Part shown: positions 19,291 through 28,819 of the stretch, in pieces
Layout: every line of letters begins with the position of its first letter
Position numbering within the stretch: position 1 is the stretch's first letter
Assembly (NCBI RefSeq): GCF_001276715.1
Contig: NZ_LIUQ01000022.1
Coordinates: forward strand, 1 to 64,000
Direction: 5' to 3'
From: Planktothricoides sp. SR001
GTDB taxonomy: Bacteria > Cyanobacteriota > Cyanobacteriia > Cyanobacteriales > Laspinemataceae
DNA length: 64,000 bases
Notes under the pieces: generated by a model
What the model was told of the DNA's origin: nothing
Databases searched by the model: none
The model's input: the letters and a program-made list of their open reading frames with translations, nothing else
Translations under genes and position numbers: made by a program

Positions 19291-20931
19291 TTAAATATCA
19301 ATTTTCACTTCAACCTGTGAATTGGTTAACCCAGAAACCTTTTCGCTATCTTCTGGATCTAAGCGAATTTTTACCTCGACCACGCGCACATCCACATCAG
19401 CGGTGGGGTCTGTATCTAAAATATCTCGTTTGCCAATTTTCCAGCCAATTTCAGCTACAGTTCCCTCCAATTCAGAGGCGATCGCACCACTGGTAATTGT
19501 CCCCCGTTGACCCAGACGTACTTGGGAAATATCTGTCTCATAAATTTCCGCCACCACATACATTTGATCGGTTTCCCCAATCTCAACAATCCCATCATTA
19601 CTAATTAACTCACCGGGACGAGTAAAAATATCCAAAACCCGGCCATTAATCGGGGATTTAATATAGGTTTGATCCAGGTCTACTTGCGCTTGGGAAACAG
19701 CGGCGATCGCTCGATCCACTTCCGCTTGCGCCACGGTGACATCCACGGGGCGAACTTCCATTAAACTATTCAAAATCGAACTAGCCTGATTAACTTGCTG
19801 ATTGCCGGTTTCTAAAATTCGTTTAAAGTTGGTTTGGGCTTGAGCGATTTCGGCGTTAGACGTGGTTTTAATTCGTTCTAAATTTGCTTTAGCTTCTTCG
19901 ATTTGTTTATTACCCGTTTGCATAATCCGGGTTAAGGTAACTTGTGCTTCATTAATTTTTTCCCGACCTGTGGTGAGCATTTCCTGGAGTACGGCATCAG
20001 CTTCTTTTAGTCTTTCCTCACCCGTTTGGACTGCTAGTCGTTTCGTATCAAATAATGACTGACTAATAGCCCCTTCTCGATACAGTTGTTCGTGACGCCA
20101 ATATTCGGTTTGAGCATTTTCTAATTCAGCATTTAAGCGGTCTAGGGTCGCTTGTTGGGCCTGAACATTTCCCTCTAGTTCCGCTTCTAAACGTTGAATT
20201 GTCGCTTCTTGGGCGGCGATATCGCCTTTGAGTTGGGCTTCTAAGCGAGCGATCGCCGCTTCCTGGGTCAGATCATCTCCTCGTCGTTGGGCTTGGAGAC
20301 GAGCGATCGCCGCTTGTTGCGCTTCCAACTCCCTGGGAATTTGAGCTTTCAGTCGGGCAATTTCTGCTTGTTGGGCATCAATGTCACCAGTTCTTGTCCC
20401 CGCTTTTACTTTGTCTAAATTTGCTTGGGCAATTTTTACTTGCTGTTTGGCTACTTCCAAAGCTTGTAAAAGGCGATCGCGACTATCCAAAATAGCGATT
20501 ACTTGCCCTTCTCGGACGCGATCGCCCACTTCCACAAATAATTCTTGTAACTTATCGGAAGGTTGACCCATTCCTTGACCCCCTCGCGCTGACAATTTGA
20601 TCGTTTCTCCCTTGGGTTCAATTCGCCCCAAACCAGAAACGGATTTGTCAGAGATTAAAGGAGGTAAAGTTTCTGGGGTGGAAAAGAACTTTTCTCCCAG
20701 AGTTGATCGGGAATTGATCAGAATATAAAGAGAAAAAGCGCCAGTGGCGATCGCACCCAAGACCACCAATACAATCAGCCAGGTGGGGATTAAACTTCTG
20801 CGCTTTGTTCCGTTAAACAAAACTCCTAAAGTTTTACCAGCATCGGATTGGCTGGATGACCAAGCAGTTGAACTCGGCTGTTCCTGAGTTTCTGGTGTTT
20901 CTGGCCGATTGCTATTAAATCCCTCACCCAT
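19291..20931 (-). CDS. HlyD/DevB-family ABC exporter membrane fusion protein
   Basis: A 546-residue adaptor. A cytoplasmic N-terminus of about 50 residues is followed by one transmembrane helix (WLIVLVVLGAIATGAFSLYI) and the DevB-type start of the periplasmic part (SGLGRIEPKGE). A lipoyl half (LFVEVGDRVREGQVIAILDS) comes next, then an unusually long coiled coil of roughly 270 residues, the second lipoyl half and a beta-barrel. DevB proteins work with DevC permease and DevA ATPase to export glycolipids or other envelope material; neither partner is adjacent, so this may be an orphan or a paralogue with other partners. It is co-directional with the DAHP synthase gene, 25 bp downstream of it. 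Confidence 0.87.
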   Translation of the reverse strand: MGEGFNSNRPETPETQEQPSSTAWSSSQSDAGKTLGVLFNGTKRRSLIPTWLIVLVVLGAIATGAFSLYILINSRSTLGEKFFSTPETLPPLISDKSVSGLGRIEPKGETIKLSARGGQGMGQPSDKLQELFVEVGDRVREGQVIAILDSRDRLLQALEVAKQQVKIAQANLDKVKAGTRTGDIDAQQAEIARLKAQIPRELEAQQAAIARLQAQRRGDDLTQEAAIARLEAQLKGDIAAQEATIQRLEAELEGNVQAQQATLDRLNAELENAQTEYWRHEQLYREGAISQSLFDTKRLAVQTGEERLKEADAVLQEMLTTGREKINEAQVTLTRIMQTGNKQIEEAKANLERIKTTSNAEIAQAQTNFKRILETGNQQVNQASSILNSLMEVRPVDVTVAQAEVDRAIAAVSQAQVDLDQTYIKSPINGRVLDIFTRPGELISNDGIVEIGETDQMYVVAEIYETDISQVRLGQRGTITSGAIASELEGTVAEIGWKIGKRDILDTDPTADVDVRVVEVKIRLDPEDSEKVSGLTNSQVEVKIDI

Positions 20932-20956
20932 AAAATCTTAAATATGATTGAATTTA

Positions 20957-22003
20957 TTACTTTAGTTTGTCATAGGCGGCCATAATCAGTTTTTCCGTTT
21001 CCTCCCAGCCAATACATTTATCCGTCACCGACACCCCATATTTTAAATCCTTCAAATCCTTGGGAATACTTTGATTGCCTTCAAACAAATTTGATTCTAA
21101 CATCATGCCCACAATTGAATCATGGCCATCTAAAATTTGCTCGATCGCATTCTCAAACACGGCTGTTTGTTTCCGGTGGTCTTTATTAGAATTGCCGTGG
21201 CTACAATCAATCACAATTCTTTGCGGTAAATCCGCCGCTTTTAAGCGTTCTTCCGCAAACTTGACCCAAGCCGCATCATAATTAGGCTTGCCACCGCCGC
21301 CCCGTAAAATAATATGACAGTAAGGATTACCCTTAGTTTTAAACAAGCTAACTTGTCCTTGTTGATTAATCCCTAAAAAACTGTGGGGTTCTTTAGCAGA
21401 TTGCATCGCATTAATCGCCACTTCAATGCTGCCATCGGTGCTATTTTTTAAGCCTACCGGCATGGAAAGTCCGCTAGTCATTTCCCGGTGAGTTTGTGAT
21501 TCAATGGTACGAGCGCCAATGGCCGCCCAAGAAATCAGTTCACCAATATATTGTGGCACAATCGGATCCAGGGCTTCCGTGCCAGCGGGTAATCCTAACT
21601 CAGCAATTTTTAGCAACAATGTCCGCGCCAGAATCAAGCCTTTATCAATATGGAAAGAATCGTCCATATCTGGGTCATTAATTAATCCTTTCCAGCCCAC
21701 GGTTGTCCGAGGTTTTTCAAAGTAAACCCGCATAATTAGCAGCATTTTATCCCGGACGTGATCGGCTAATACTTTGAGTTTTTGCGCGTAGGTTTCTGCC
21801 GCATCAATATCGTGAATAGAACAAGGGCCAACTACAATAAATTTGCGGTAATCTTGGCCGGAAATAATTTTTTTCAGTTCCGAACGATAGGCTAAGACTG
21901 TTTTTTCCGCCGCCAGAGTTAACGGTAACTTTTCTTTAATTTGTTGGGGAGTGAGTAAAACTCGTGAACTTTCAATATGTGTGTTGAATATTTCTTTAAG
22001 CAT
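20957..22003 (-). CDS. aroF: 3-deoxy-7-phosphoheptulonate synthase (DAHP synthase, class I)
   Basis: A 348-residue enzyme of the AroFGH type. It condenses phosphoenolpyruvate with erythrose 4-phosphate in the first step of the shikimate pathway. Diagnostic blocks are VVGPCSIHD, MRVYFEKPRTTVGWKG, GARTIESQTHREM, GLKNSTDG, ILRGGGGKPNYD and DCSHGNSNKDH, which together supply the metal and substrate ligands. Length and N-terminus are normal for the family. Whether it is the Tyr- or Phe-sensitive isozyme cannot be told from the sequence, so the symbol is generic. The next gene, a membrane fusion protein, lies 25 bp downstream on the same strand, but no functional link is evident. Confidence 0.93.
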   Translation of the reverse strand: MLKEIFNTHIESSRVLLTPQQIKEKLPLTLAAEKTVLAYRSELKKIISGQDYRKFIVVGPCSIHDIDAAETYAQKLKVLADHVRDKMLLIMRVYFEKPRTTVGWKGLINDPDMDDSFHIDKGLILARTLLLKIAELGLPAGTEALDPIVPQYIGELISWAAIGARTIESQTHREMTSGLSMPVGLKNSTDGSIEVAINAMQSAKEPHSFLGINQQGQVSLFKTKGNPYCHIILRGGGGKPNYDAAWVKFAEERLKAADLPQRIVIDCSHGNSNKDHRKQTAVFENAIEQILDGHDSIVGMMLESNLFEGNQSIPKDLKDLKYGVSVTDKCIGWEETEKLIMAAYDKLK

Positions 22004-22675
22004 AACATAAGGCGTTTTTGTACTTCGGTCAACTTATCATTATATCGTCTATGGGCTAGTATGGGCTAATATGAGCTAAATTTTGGCCGGATAGCCGATC
22101 GCTTTCTGGTTCCGGTTCGCTTCTCCGCGATCGCCCACCACTGAAGACCGAGAGTTGAACATACTTTCAATTGCCTGTGGATCTACCCCCCGGTGGGCGA
22201 TCGCTTATCCTGCCAAAATTTTAGCCACCTTTTCGTTAAGGTTTCTTGACAATTTCCCAGAGGACGAGGGGCTGATGCCTAGGGAATCGCTATTGAATCA
22301 ATATTGCATCAAGTGACCACAAAATAAATCCGCCTCTGTCCGCCTCTGACTGAATTTTTCTGATTAAATTTTTCCGACTTTTTCTTTTCTTTTCAATTGA
22401 TTTTTTCAATGATATCTCGGTTATTTTTATATCCTACGGACTCGATATGAAAATGTTATATTAACTTTACCATTATATAGTTATTATTTTGCATAAAAAA
22501 TCCAAATTTTTAAATATTAATTTTAAAAAATTTTGCTAGAATTACGAATTTAATTTAGTCGCAATTTTTGCGAACAAAAAGCATGGCAAAAAAATTAAAA
22601 TCAAGATATAAAATAAGGATTTTTACCACAAAAAAACTCACGACAAAATTAGCTTTTTTAGGGGGTTTTGTGGGA
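22004..22675. other. Intergenic region with HIP1-containing inverted repeat
   Basis: These 672 bases hold no recognisable gene. GCGATCGCCCACC at 22127-22139 is the exact reverse complement of 22192-22204, an inverted repeat of 13 bp built on two HIP1 octamers. From 22370 onward the sequence is very AT-rich up to the stop of the restriction-modification gene. It forms the left boundary of the defence-like island. Confidence 0.6.
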
Positions 22676-25369
22676 TCAAAACGGAGCCATTAGGCCAACC
22701 ACCGCTTCACCTTGCTTTTCTTTTTCAGCTAGTTCTTGATTCAGGTTTAATAATTTCTCTAAAATATTATCCTCGGCAGTAAAGCGGTATGCTTCCATGA
22801 CTAAGTTATCCAGGTTTTGGTGCAGTTTATAAAGTTGACTGGCGGGTTCATTAAAATAGGTGTTGTAAAGTTTGGTAATCCCCCATTGTTTTTGCTCCAT
22901 AATTTGACGGCGATATTCATGGAGGCTGACGGCAGCAGCGCGGATTTTTTCTACCAGTTTAAGTTTAGGGGATGGTGTTTGCGGAAAGGGAAAGGTTTCA
23001 AAGCAAGTATTATGGGTGTAGCGAGTTGTTTCTCCTAAAGTAGAACTTTGCGCTTTTACCCAAAGTCTGTGAACTTGAGATGTGAGAATCCCTAGTATAT
23101 AAAAGTCATCGGAGGCACAAACAATATTTAAATCACCCGGTAGCCAGTCGATCGGGGCAGGAATAAATATTGCCCATTTGGAAACTCTGGGAACGGTGAA
23201 ATAATGAGAAAGAGGGGCGATCGCTTTTCTCATTGAGGGTCGTTCTTCTCCATATTTCCACCAGTTTAATTGAGTAACTTTTCGCCGATTTTTATCTCGT
23301 TCTGGCTTAACATAAGTTTTTACCCATGCAAAGGGTAAAGTATAATCACTAGCATCCTCAAGACTCATCTCATTAAAATCTATAATCCAACGATCTGGTA
23401 ATCCGTGAGGATATTGGGCTAAATTTGCCCCCATTGAAAATAACTTTAAAACTTCCTGATTTTTCGGGTCAGCCTCAATCCATTTTTCTACCTGTTCTGC
23501 GGTGATAATAAAATCTTTGCCTACCGGAATCACTCCCTGAAAACACTTATTCTGATTTGCCAATAGTCTCACTGCCTTAGAAACATCTGTTAAAGAAGTT
23601 AATGCAGAATTAATCTGTTTCACGGGTTTATTATCTAAATAATAAGCCGTCGGTTCCTGATAAATCCAATTGACAATACTCACATGAACTTTTGCTTCCC
23701 CAGACCAAGGCTGAGTGGAGATGGCTTCGTGAATATATCCGCCATTTTGGGTAATATAATCTAAACTGGCGATTCTACTTTTCCCTTGGCTAATGGAATT
23801 TGTGCCGACTAAACCAGCCCGACCTTTTTGTTGAATGTGATCGTGGGCTTTTCTAAACCAATAAGTACAAAAATCTACGGAATCTTTTACTTCTGGATAT
23901 TGCTGAAAAATGCGATCGACGTAATCATCGCCGAGGTTTAATCGGATATGCTTGCCTCCCAAAAATGGCGGATTGCCAATAATCGCATCGGCTTCTGGCC
24001 ATTCGGTGAATAATGCATCTTTACAGACAATATTTTGATCTAATATATCCAATGGTAACGCCGGGTCTTTTAACCCTAAGCGGTCGATCGCTACTTTGCG
24101 GGCAATCATTAATGTTACTCGCGCTAATTCCACCGCAAAAGGATTACTATCAATTCCATAAAATTGTAACGGTGTGACAAATCCGATCTGCATTTGTTCC
24201 CGAGGCGATCGCCGCCGTTCGGCTATTTTATCCAGCAGTTTTTGTTCAATTTGCTTTAACTCTTGATAGGCGATATAAAGAAAATTACCGGAACCACAAG
24301 CGGGATCTAAAACTCGATAATTTTGTAATTCTAGGGTTAGCGAATTTAGTTCAGCAATGGTATTTGCCGCCTCAATTCGTTCTTCCCAATACCGAGAAAT
24401 GGTCGGGCGAACGATTTTCATAATATCCGCTTCTGAGGTGTAGTGTATGCCATAACTATGCCGTTCCTTAGATGCGATCGCTGCCTCAAAAATATTGCCA
24501 AAAATTGCGGGGCGAATCTGACTCCAGTCTAGTAATGCCGAAGTTTCCAGAATTTTCAACTCTTCTTTATTCAGTTCCAACGAATCGACCGTAGCAAACA
24601 ATCCCCCATTAAAATATTCCACCACTTTAAATCGTCCGGATTGGGTCTGACCGTGACGATTCATTTCTTGAAACAAACCCCGCCCAATTACATCATAAGA
24701 ACTTTCCCCATTTAAACAATCTTGGACACAGCGAATAAATAAACTATCGGGCAAAAGTCCCCGGTCTTCGGCAAACATTGCCAGAACACATTGCAACACA
24801 AACCGTTGCGCCACCAAATCATCAATCTTGCGTTTTTTTAGGGATAGCAAAAGTTCACCCATGCGCCGCGCTGCTTTCTCAGTGACTTCCACTTGATTAT
24901 TCTGGAAAATCGGGTTTTGCTGCCGCTTTTCCATAAACCCAAACGCACTAACTTGATCGGGCAAATTTTTCAGTAAAATTGTAGCGATCGGGGTATCAAT
25001 TTGGGTATCAAAATCGTAAATCCAAAACTGGTCAAAATTGCATAGCAACACATAGCGGGGACGGTTGGGGACAGCCCGTTGCCAATAGTCAAAAGCTTGA
25101 GAATAATGCTTACTGAGATCCGTTCCGCGCTTTTTCATTTCAATTAATACGCGAGGTTTCCACACCAGATCCGCAAATCCGGTTTTTCCTTTTTTACTGC
25201 CTTTTTGAATCCTTTCTTCAAAAGTTGCCCCAGCTTCTAATACTCCTTCGTGACCAAATGCCCGAAAAAAGCGATCTAAAAATGTCTGGGTCTCTCCTTT
25301 TTCATCCCCTTTAATATGTTGCTGACAAAACTGGACAAAAATTTGCAGGCTTTCTGAGGTGGAGGACAT
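22676..25369 (-). CDS. MmeI-like type IIL restriction-modification enzyme
   Basis: An 897-residue protein with the MmeI layout and close to MmeI's usual length. An N-terminal PD-(D/E)xK nuclease has Asp67 in GFADLVW and Glu77-x-Lys79 in LIEMKKRG. A helical connector leads to a gamma-class N6-adenine methyltransferase with DPACGSGNFL near residue 355 and IIGNPPFLGG near residue 465. A target-recognition domain and a short C-terminal helix bundle follow. One polypeptide should methylate one strand and cut at a fixed distance; the recognition sequence cannot be deduced. It is the first gene of a defence-like cluster that continues with the ATPase-PIN pair and a Fic gene. No frameshift or stop interrupts it, and the catalytic residues are intact. 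Confidence 0.9.
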   Translation of the reverse strand: MSSTSESLQIFVQFCQQHIKGDEKGETQTFLDRFFRAFGHEGVLEAGATFEERIQKGSKKGKTGFADLVWKPRVLIEMKKRGTDLSKHYSQAFDYWQRAVPNRPRYVLLCNFDQFWIYDFDTQIDTPIATILLKNLPDQVSAFGFMEKRQQNPIFQNNQVEVTEKAARRMGELLLSLKKRKIDDLVAQRFVLQCVLAMFAEDRGLLPDSLFIRCVQDCLNGESSYDVIGRGLFQEMNRHGQTQSGRFKVVEYFNGGLFATVDSLELNKEELKILETSALLDWSQIRPAIFGNIFEAAIASKERHSYGIHYTSEADIMKIVRPTISRYWEERIEAANTIAELNSLTLELQNYRVLDPACGSGNFLYIAYQELKQIEQKLLDKIAERRRSPREQMQIGFVTPLQFYGIDSNPFAVELARVTLMIARKVAIDRLGLKDPALPLDILDQNIVCKDALFTEWPEADAIIGNPPFLGGKHIRLNLGDDYVDRIFQQYPEVKDSVDFCTYWFRKAHDHIQQKGRAGLVGTNSISQGKSRIASLDYITQNGGYIHEAISTQPWSGEAKVHVSIVNWIYQEPTAYYLDNKPVKQINSALTSLTDVSKAVRLLANQNKCFQGVIPVGKDFIITAEQVEKWIEADPKNQEVLKLFSMGANLAQYPHGLPDRWIIDFNEMSLEDASDYTLPFAWVKTYVKPERDKNRRKVTQLNWWKYGEERPSMRKAIAPLSHYFTVPRVSKWAIFIPAPIDWLPGDLNIVCASDDFYILGILTSQVHRLWVKAQSSTLGETTRYTHNTCFETFPFPQTPSPKLKLVEKIRAAAVSLHEYRRQIMEQKQWGITKLYNTYFNEPASQLYKLHQNLDNLVMEAYRFTAEDNILEKLLNLNQELAEKEKQGEAVVGLMAPF

Positions 25370-25397
25370 AGATCGAAACCTTGGTTGAAACTTTCTC

Positions 25398-25540
25398 AGA
25401 AACCCGGTTTCTTGGAGAAACCCGGTTTCTTGAGCACAGACTTAATTTTCTCATATTTTTGGCTTGTTAACGACAGAAACCGGGTTATTCGGCGAAACCG
25501 GGTTTTTAGTAATTTCTTCGCCAAATAAACCCGGTTTCTG
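25398..25540. repeat. Cluster of AAACCCGGTTTCT palindromic repeats
   Basis: Five copies of AAACCCGGTTTCT or its complement (25398-25413, about 25415-25431, near 25475, near 25494 and 25528-25540) lie between the restriction-modification gene and the ATPase-PIN pair. The motif is itself near-palindromic and recurs at 27.66, 28.92, 35.95, 36.35, 58.25 and 63.2 kb. Confidence 0.85.
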
Positions 25541-25574
25541 ATTGCTTCTCAGCCTTCATTAGGACTATATGAAA

Positions 25575-25601
25575 CGCGATCGCTCTTTTTCTCATCCCCA
25601 A
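25575..25601. repeat. 27-bp direct repeat A, left copy
   Basis: A 27-bp stretch starting CGCGATCGCTCTTTTTC and ending ATCCCCAA, identical to 27590-27616. The two copies bracket the ATPase-PIN operon. Flanks share further imperfect identity (AGGACT before, GCA...AGCA after). Confidence 0.85.
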
Positions 25602-25648
25602 TGCATCTTAGCAACCTCGCTCTTATTACTGCCTTACTCTTAAACCTT

Positions 25649-26100
25649 TTATGGATGGGAATCATACCCCTGAAGGTGAATATCTAAATACCAGATAAAC
25701 ACCCGCCGATTGGGAAACAAGCGCCTCGATTTTTCCCATTCCTGAATAATTGATAAATCTGCCATACCCTTCCCTTGGGTTGCTGAATTTGGGAAATCAG
25801 TCAACCTTTTACTTCATCCAATGTGGGAACCTGCATCACCGTCCAAGGGGTTTCCCCAGCGATCGCCATTTTAACTTGCTTGACAAAAGATTCAGCACAT
25901 TGTCGGCGAGAACGACCATCACTGATATGAGCAATATGATTTCCGGTTTCATAAACAACAGCCATTGGTAACAGCAAATGGGTTCCTTTTTCCAAAAAAT
26001 CCCTAAGTTGTTCCATGACTACTCCTCGCTCATCATTCAATTTAGGAATATTCAGAACATTACAGAAAACCGAAGTATCGACAATCGAAACATCCGCCAT
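25649..26100 (-). pseudogene. PIN-like nuclease partner of the ATPase, frameshifted
   Basis: The intact frame starts at 26100 and stops at 25801 after 99 residues (ending LDEVKG). Shifting frame at that point, the strand continues as LTDFPNSATQGKGMADLSII and then EWEKSRRLFPNRRVFIW, and ends at 25649, for about 150 residues in all. PIN-like acidic positions are spread over both parts: Asp in SIVDTSVF, Glu in VVYETGNH, Asp in GMADLS and LDIHL. Adding one A to the AAAA run near 25805-25808 would restore the frame. The ATG overlaps the ATPase stop by one base (TAATG), indicating translational coupling. PIN domains are usually RNases. It may be a true pseudogene, a sequencing error or a programmed shift. 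Confidence 0.72.
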
Positions 26101-27407
26101 TACTGAGCCCCCACCATCGAATTAAGCGAAGTCAACCAGTCTAGGGCCTGTTGTTTTTTGATCTCCGATCCTGGATGCTGTTTGACAAAACGTTCTAACA
26201 GTCCACGAGTCATTAAATGACCCACTGAACCCTGAGCAATTAGTTCCGGGTAATCGGGAATATCTTGCAAACGAATTAACTGACTTGACCCATCATCAGG
26301 GCTGCGATAACAAAATTCAGTCTCAGGAATTGCCTCATCAGGAAGCGCATCTAATAAAGCAGGATTATGACTACTAATCAGAATACGGAGGTTACGTTTT
26401 CGAGCAATTTCAGCCATCCGAGACAGTAAAGCACTCGCACGACTGGGGTGGACACCATTATCGATTTCTTCAATAACTACTAAACTTTCTTGGGGTGCAG
26501 AAAGTAATACCGCTGCAATGGATAAAACTCGAAGAGTTCCATCAGACAATCGTGCGGCATCATAAGGAGTCGCTAACCCGCCAAAAGTTTCAGTGAGTTG
26601 TAACATCACCTCACCACGAGGTGTTTCTAGGAAACTAATATCCTCAATATTCTGTTCTGGGAGACTACAAACAAAGTCTAAAACCGCCTGCTTAGAGGTC
26701 TTGGATTGGCATAAATTATAAATAACTCCCGATAATTTTTGCCCTTTCTCTCGCAAAATAAAATCAGTTTTGTAACCATACTCTCTCATCAAGCTGGGTT
26801 CTGGCTCTAAGAACACAATTCCACTTAACCACCGCACATATTTATCGCAAACTTTGGGGATAATTTCTCGACTTTTGGTATTTTCTGGTCTAAATCTAAT
26901 TTCACTTAAAATTTGGGTAAAAACTGCCATGTGACTACTACAAACCCGGCTCGTTTTTTTGCCGCCTCTAGCAAAATTATTATAACTCACAAAAATATCA
27001 CTTCCTGCCCCTTGCGGTTCACTGGTGATTTCATACAACGGAACTTTAGAAGTTGAACTGGTAATCCGTTCTTGTGTGACCTGCAAATGGTTGGATGAAC
27101 TGAGTACGAGTTGAATCTCAAAACGTTCCCAATCTGGATGATTTGTCAAGCAAGCTAGTTGAAAATTCTGCTTTCCTCGGTATCCCAAATGTTCGACATT
27201 ACCTCGAAAGAAATTATCTCCTTTTTTTTGCGGATTTCTGAGCAATACAAGTCTTTCCCCAGTGGCGATTCGAGATAAAATCCTCAAGGCTTCAATGACA
27301 TTACTTTTACCGGAGGCATTGGCTCCAATTAATACGGTGAGTCGCCCTAAGTGCAATGTCGCCGATTTATAACTTTTGAAATCTTTTAACTCTATTTCTG
27401 TAATCAT
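26100..27407 (-). CDS. AAA family ATPase (AAA_21/RecF-like), partner of PIN gene
   Basis: A 435-residue ATPase. Walker A is IGANASGKSN at about 26-35, the ABC-like signature is ARLSDGTLRVLS, Walker B is LVVIEEIDNGVHPS and the switch His is in SSHNPALLD. The insert between the Walker motifs is short, so it is RecF/OLD-like without a long coiled coil and without a Toprim domain. The ATG at 27407 is preferred over the in-frame ATG at 27428 because GGAG lies nine bases upstream and MITEIELKDFKSY is the usual start of this family. It is first in an operon with the PIN-like gene (one-base overlap). Pairs of such ATPases with a nuclease are frequent in anti-phage systems; that role is inferred. Confidence 0.85.
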   Translation of the reverse strand: MITEIELKDFKSYKSATLHLGRLTVLIGANASGKSNVIEALRILSRIATGERLVLLRNPQKKGDNFFRGNVEHLGYRGKQNFQLACLTNHPDWERFEIQLVLSSSNHLQVTQERITSSTSKVPLYEITSEPQGAGSDIFVSYNNFARGGKKTSRVCSSHMAVFTQILSEIRFRPENTKSREIIPKVCDKYVRWLSGIVFLEPEPSLMREYGYKTDFILREKGQKLSGVIYNLCQSKTSKQAVLDFVCSLPEQNIEDISFLETPRGEVMLQLTETFGGLATPYDAARLSDGTLRVLSIAAVLLSAPQESLVVIEEIDNGVHPSRASALLSRMAEIARKRNLRILISSHNPALLDALPDEAIPETEFCYRSPDDGSSQLIRLQDIPDYPELIAQGSVGHLMTRGLLERFVKQHPGSEIKKQQALDWLTSLNSMVGAQ

Positions 27408-27589
27408 CGTATTTGACTCCGTTGGCAATCTAAAATATTGACTAATTGACTAAAGGTGGCAGGTCAATAATAGCTAATTTTTGCCAATTATATGATAAAT
27501 TTTCGATATGTTTCCACAGCATAAAATGTCCAGTCACATTCCAGTCACATACTGACAATATTGTAACAAAATATAGGACTTTTGCTAGG

Positions 27590-27616
27590 CGCGATCGCTC
27601 TTTTTCTCATCCCCAA
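27590..27616. repeat. 27-bp direct repeat A, right copy
   Basis: Identical to 25575-25601 over 27 bp and in the same orientation. It lies just outside the start of the ATPase gene, so the ATPase-PIN pair sits exactly between the two copies. Confidence 0.85.
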
Positions 27617-27674
27617 GGCACCCCAGCACCGAAAGCCACCCCCCTCGCGAGATTAAGAAACCCGGTTTCTTCAA

Positions 27675-27721
27675 GAAACCGGGTTTCTGGTGAGGACGGG
27701 TCTGGTATGCTGAATGTTGAT
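27675..27721. repeat. 47-bp direct repeat B, left copy
   Basis: Matches 28924-28970 at 43 of 47 positions, including the unbroken string TCTGGTATGCTGAATGTTGA. The two copies flank the Fic gene in direct orientation. Confidence 0.85.
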
Positions 27722-27772
27722 ATTAATCTAAATAGCGATCGTCACTTAAATTGGTGACAAGGTAGAGTAAAA

Positions 27773-28819
27773 ATGAACTCATTTGACGCAAATTTTATTG
27801 AGCGGCAGCCAATCACACAAACGTTGCTGCAAACCATTCGTTTACTTGGTGAATATAAAGGTAAGCAAGAGTTATTCAAACAACAATCCCCGCAATCCTT
27901 AGCAACTCTCCGTCAATTGGCAATCGTCCAGAGTACCGAATCATCAAACCGAATTGAGGGGATTACTGCGTCATTAGAACGAATTAGAAAACTGGTGGCA
28001 TAAAAGACTATTCCCCGCGATCGCTCCGAACAATAAATTGCCGGATATCGGGATGTATTAAATACAATTCATAACAGTTCAATGCACATTCCGTTCACTC
28101 CGAATATTGTGCTACAACTGCACCGGGATCTGTATCAATTTTCTGTAGGACAAGGGGGACGCTGGAAAACCCTTGATAATGAAATTACTGAAACTCGGCC
28201 TGACGGCACCCAATTTATTCGGTTTAAACCCGTAAGTGCGTCGGCTACTCCCGATGCTATGGCTCATTTGCATCAGCGGTTTAATTATCTCTGGGAATCG
28301 GGTCAAGTCGAACCTTTGTTACTAATTCCTAGCTATGTTTTGGATTTTTTATGCATTCATCCTTTTTTAGATGGAAATGGGCGGATGGCGAGGTTAATAA
28401 CGCTGCTATTACTTTATCAAGCAGGTTATGAAGTGGGTCGGTTTATCAGTTTGGAAAAAATTGTAGAAAACACCAAAGAAAGTTACTACGATACTCTCTA
28501 CCAGTCCTCACAAAATTGGCACCAAAAACAGCATAGTTTATTACCTTGGTACTCATATTTTCTCGGAGTAGTCTTGTTGTCGGCTTATCGGGAGTTTGAA
28601 CAGCGTGTCGGATTGGTGGCTTCATCCAAAGGCGCAAAAACGGCAATGGTGTTAGAAGTGATTAACCATCTGTCTGGAGACTTCTCGATTCGCGATATCC
28701 AGGACAAATGTCCTACCGTGGGCATTGACCTGATTCGGCGAATTCTTCGCCTGGAAAAGGATGCAGATCGATTGGTATCTCTGGGGCGTGGGCCTAATGC
28801 TCGTTGGCAAAAGAAATAG
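27773..28819 (+). pseudogene. Fic-domain AMP-transferase gene with two in-frame stops
   Basis: One reading frame runs from 27773 to 28819, but TAA codons at 28001-28003 and 28034-28036 split it. Between and after them the frame continues without a shift (KTIPRDRSEQ, then IAGYRDVLNTIHNSSMH). Both stops stand where GAA (Glu) would fit. The first part carries the class II inhibitory motif SSNRIEG; the second carries the perfect Fic motif HPFLDGNGR (near residue 196) and a C-terminal winged-helix-like region. Fic proteins transfer AMP to targets, and the Glu of the inhibitory motif blocks ATP binding. It is probably a decaying gene. Alternatively the two parts may be made separately, from 27773 and from the ATG at 28082, as antitoxin and toxin. 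It is flanked by direct repeat B. Confidence 0.82.

Larger units (their letters stand above)
27429..27772. other. Repeat-rich spacer between the ATPase-PIN and Fic cassettes
   Basis: No gene is seen in these 344 bases. They contain the right copy of direct repeat A (27590-27616), a pair of AAACCCGGTTTCT palindromes (27656-27689) and the left copy of direct repeat B (27675-27721). The divergent promoters for the ATPase and Fic genes must also lie here. Confidence 0.7.
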
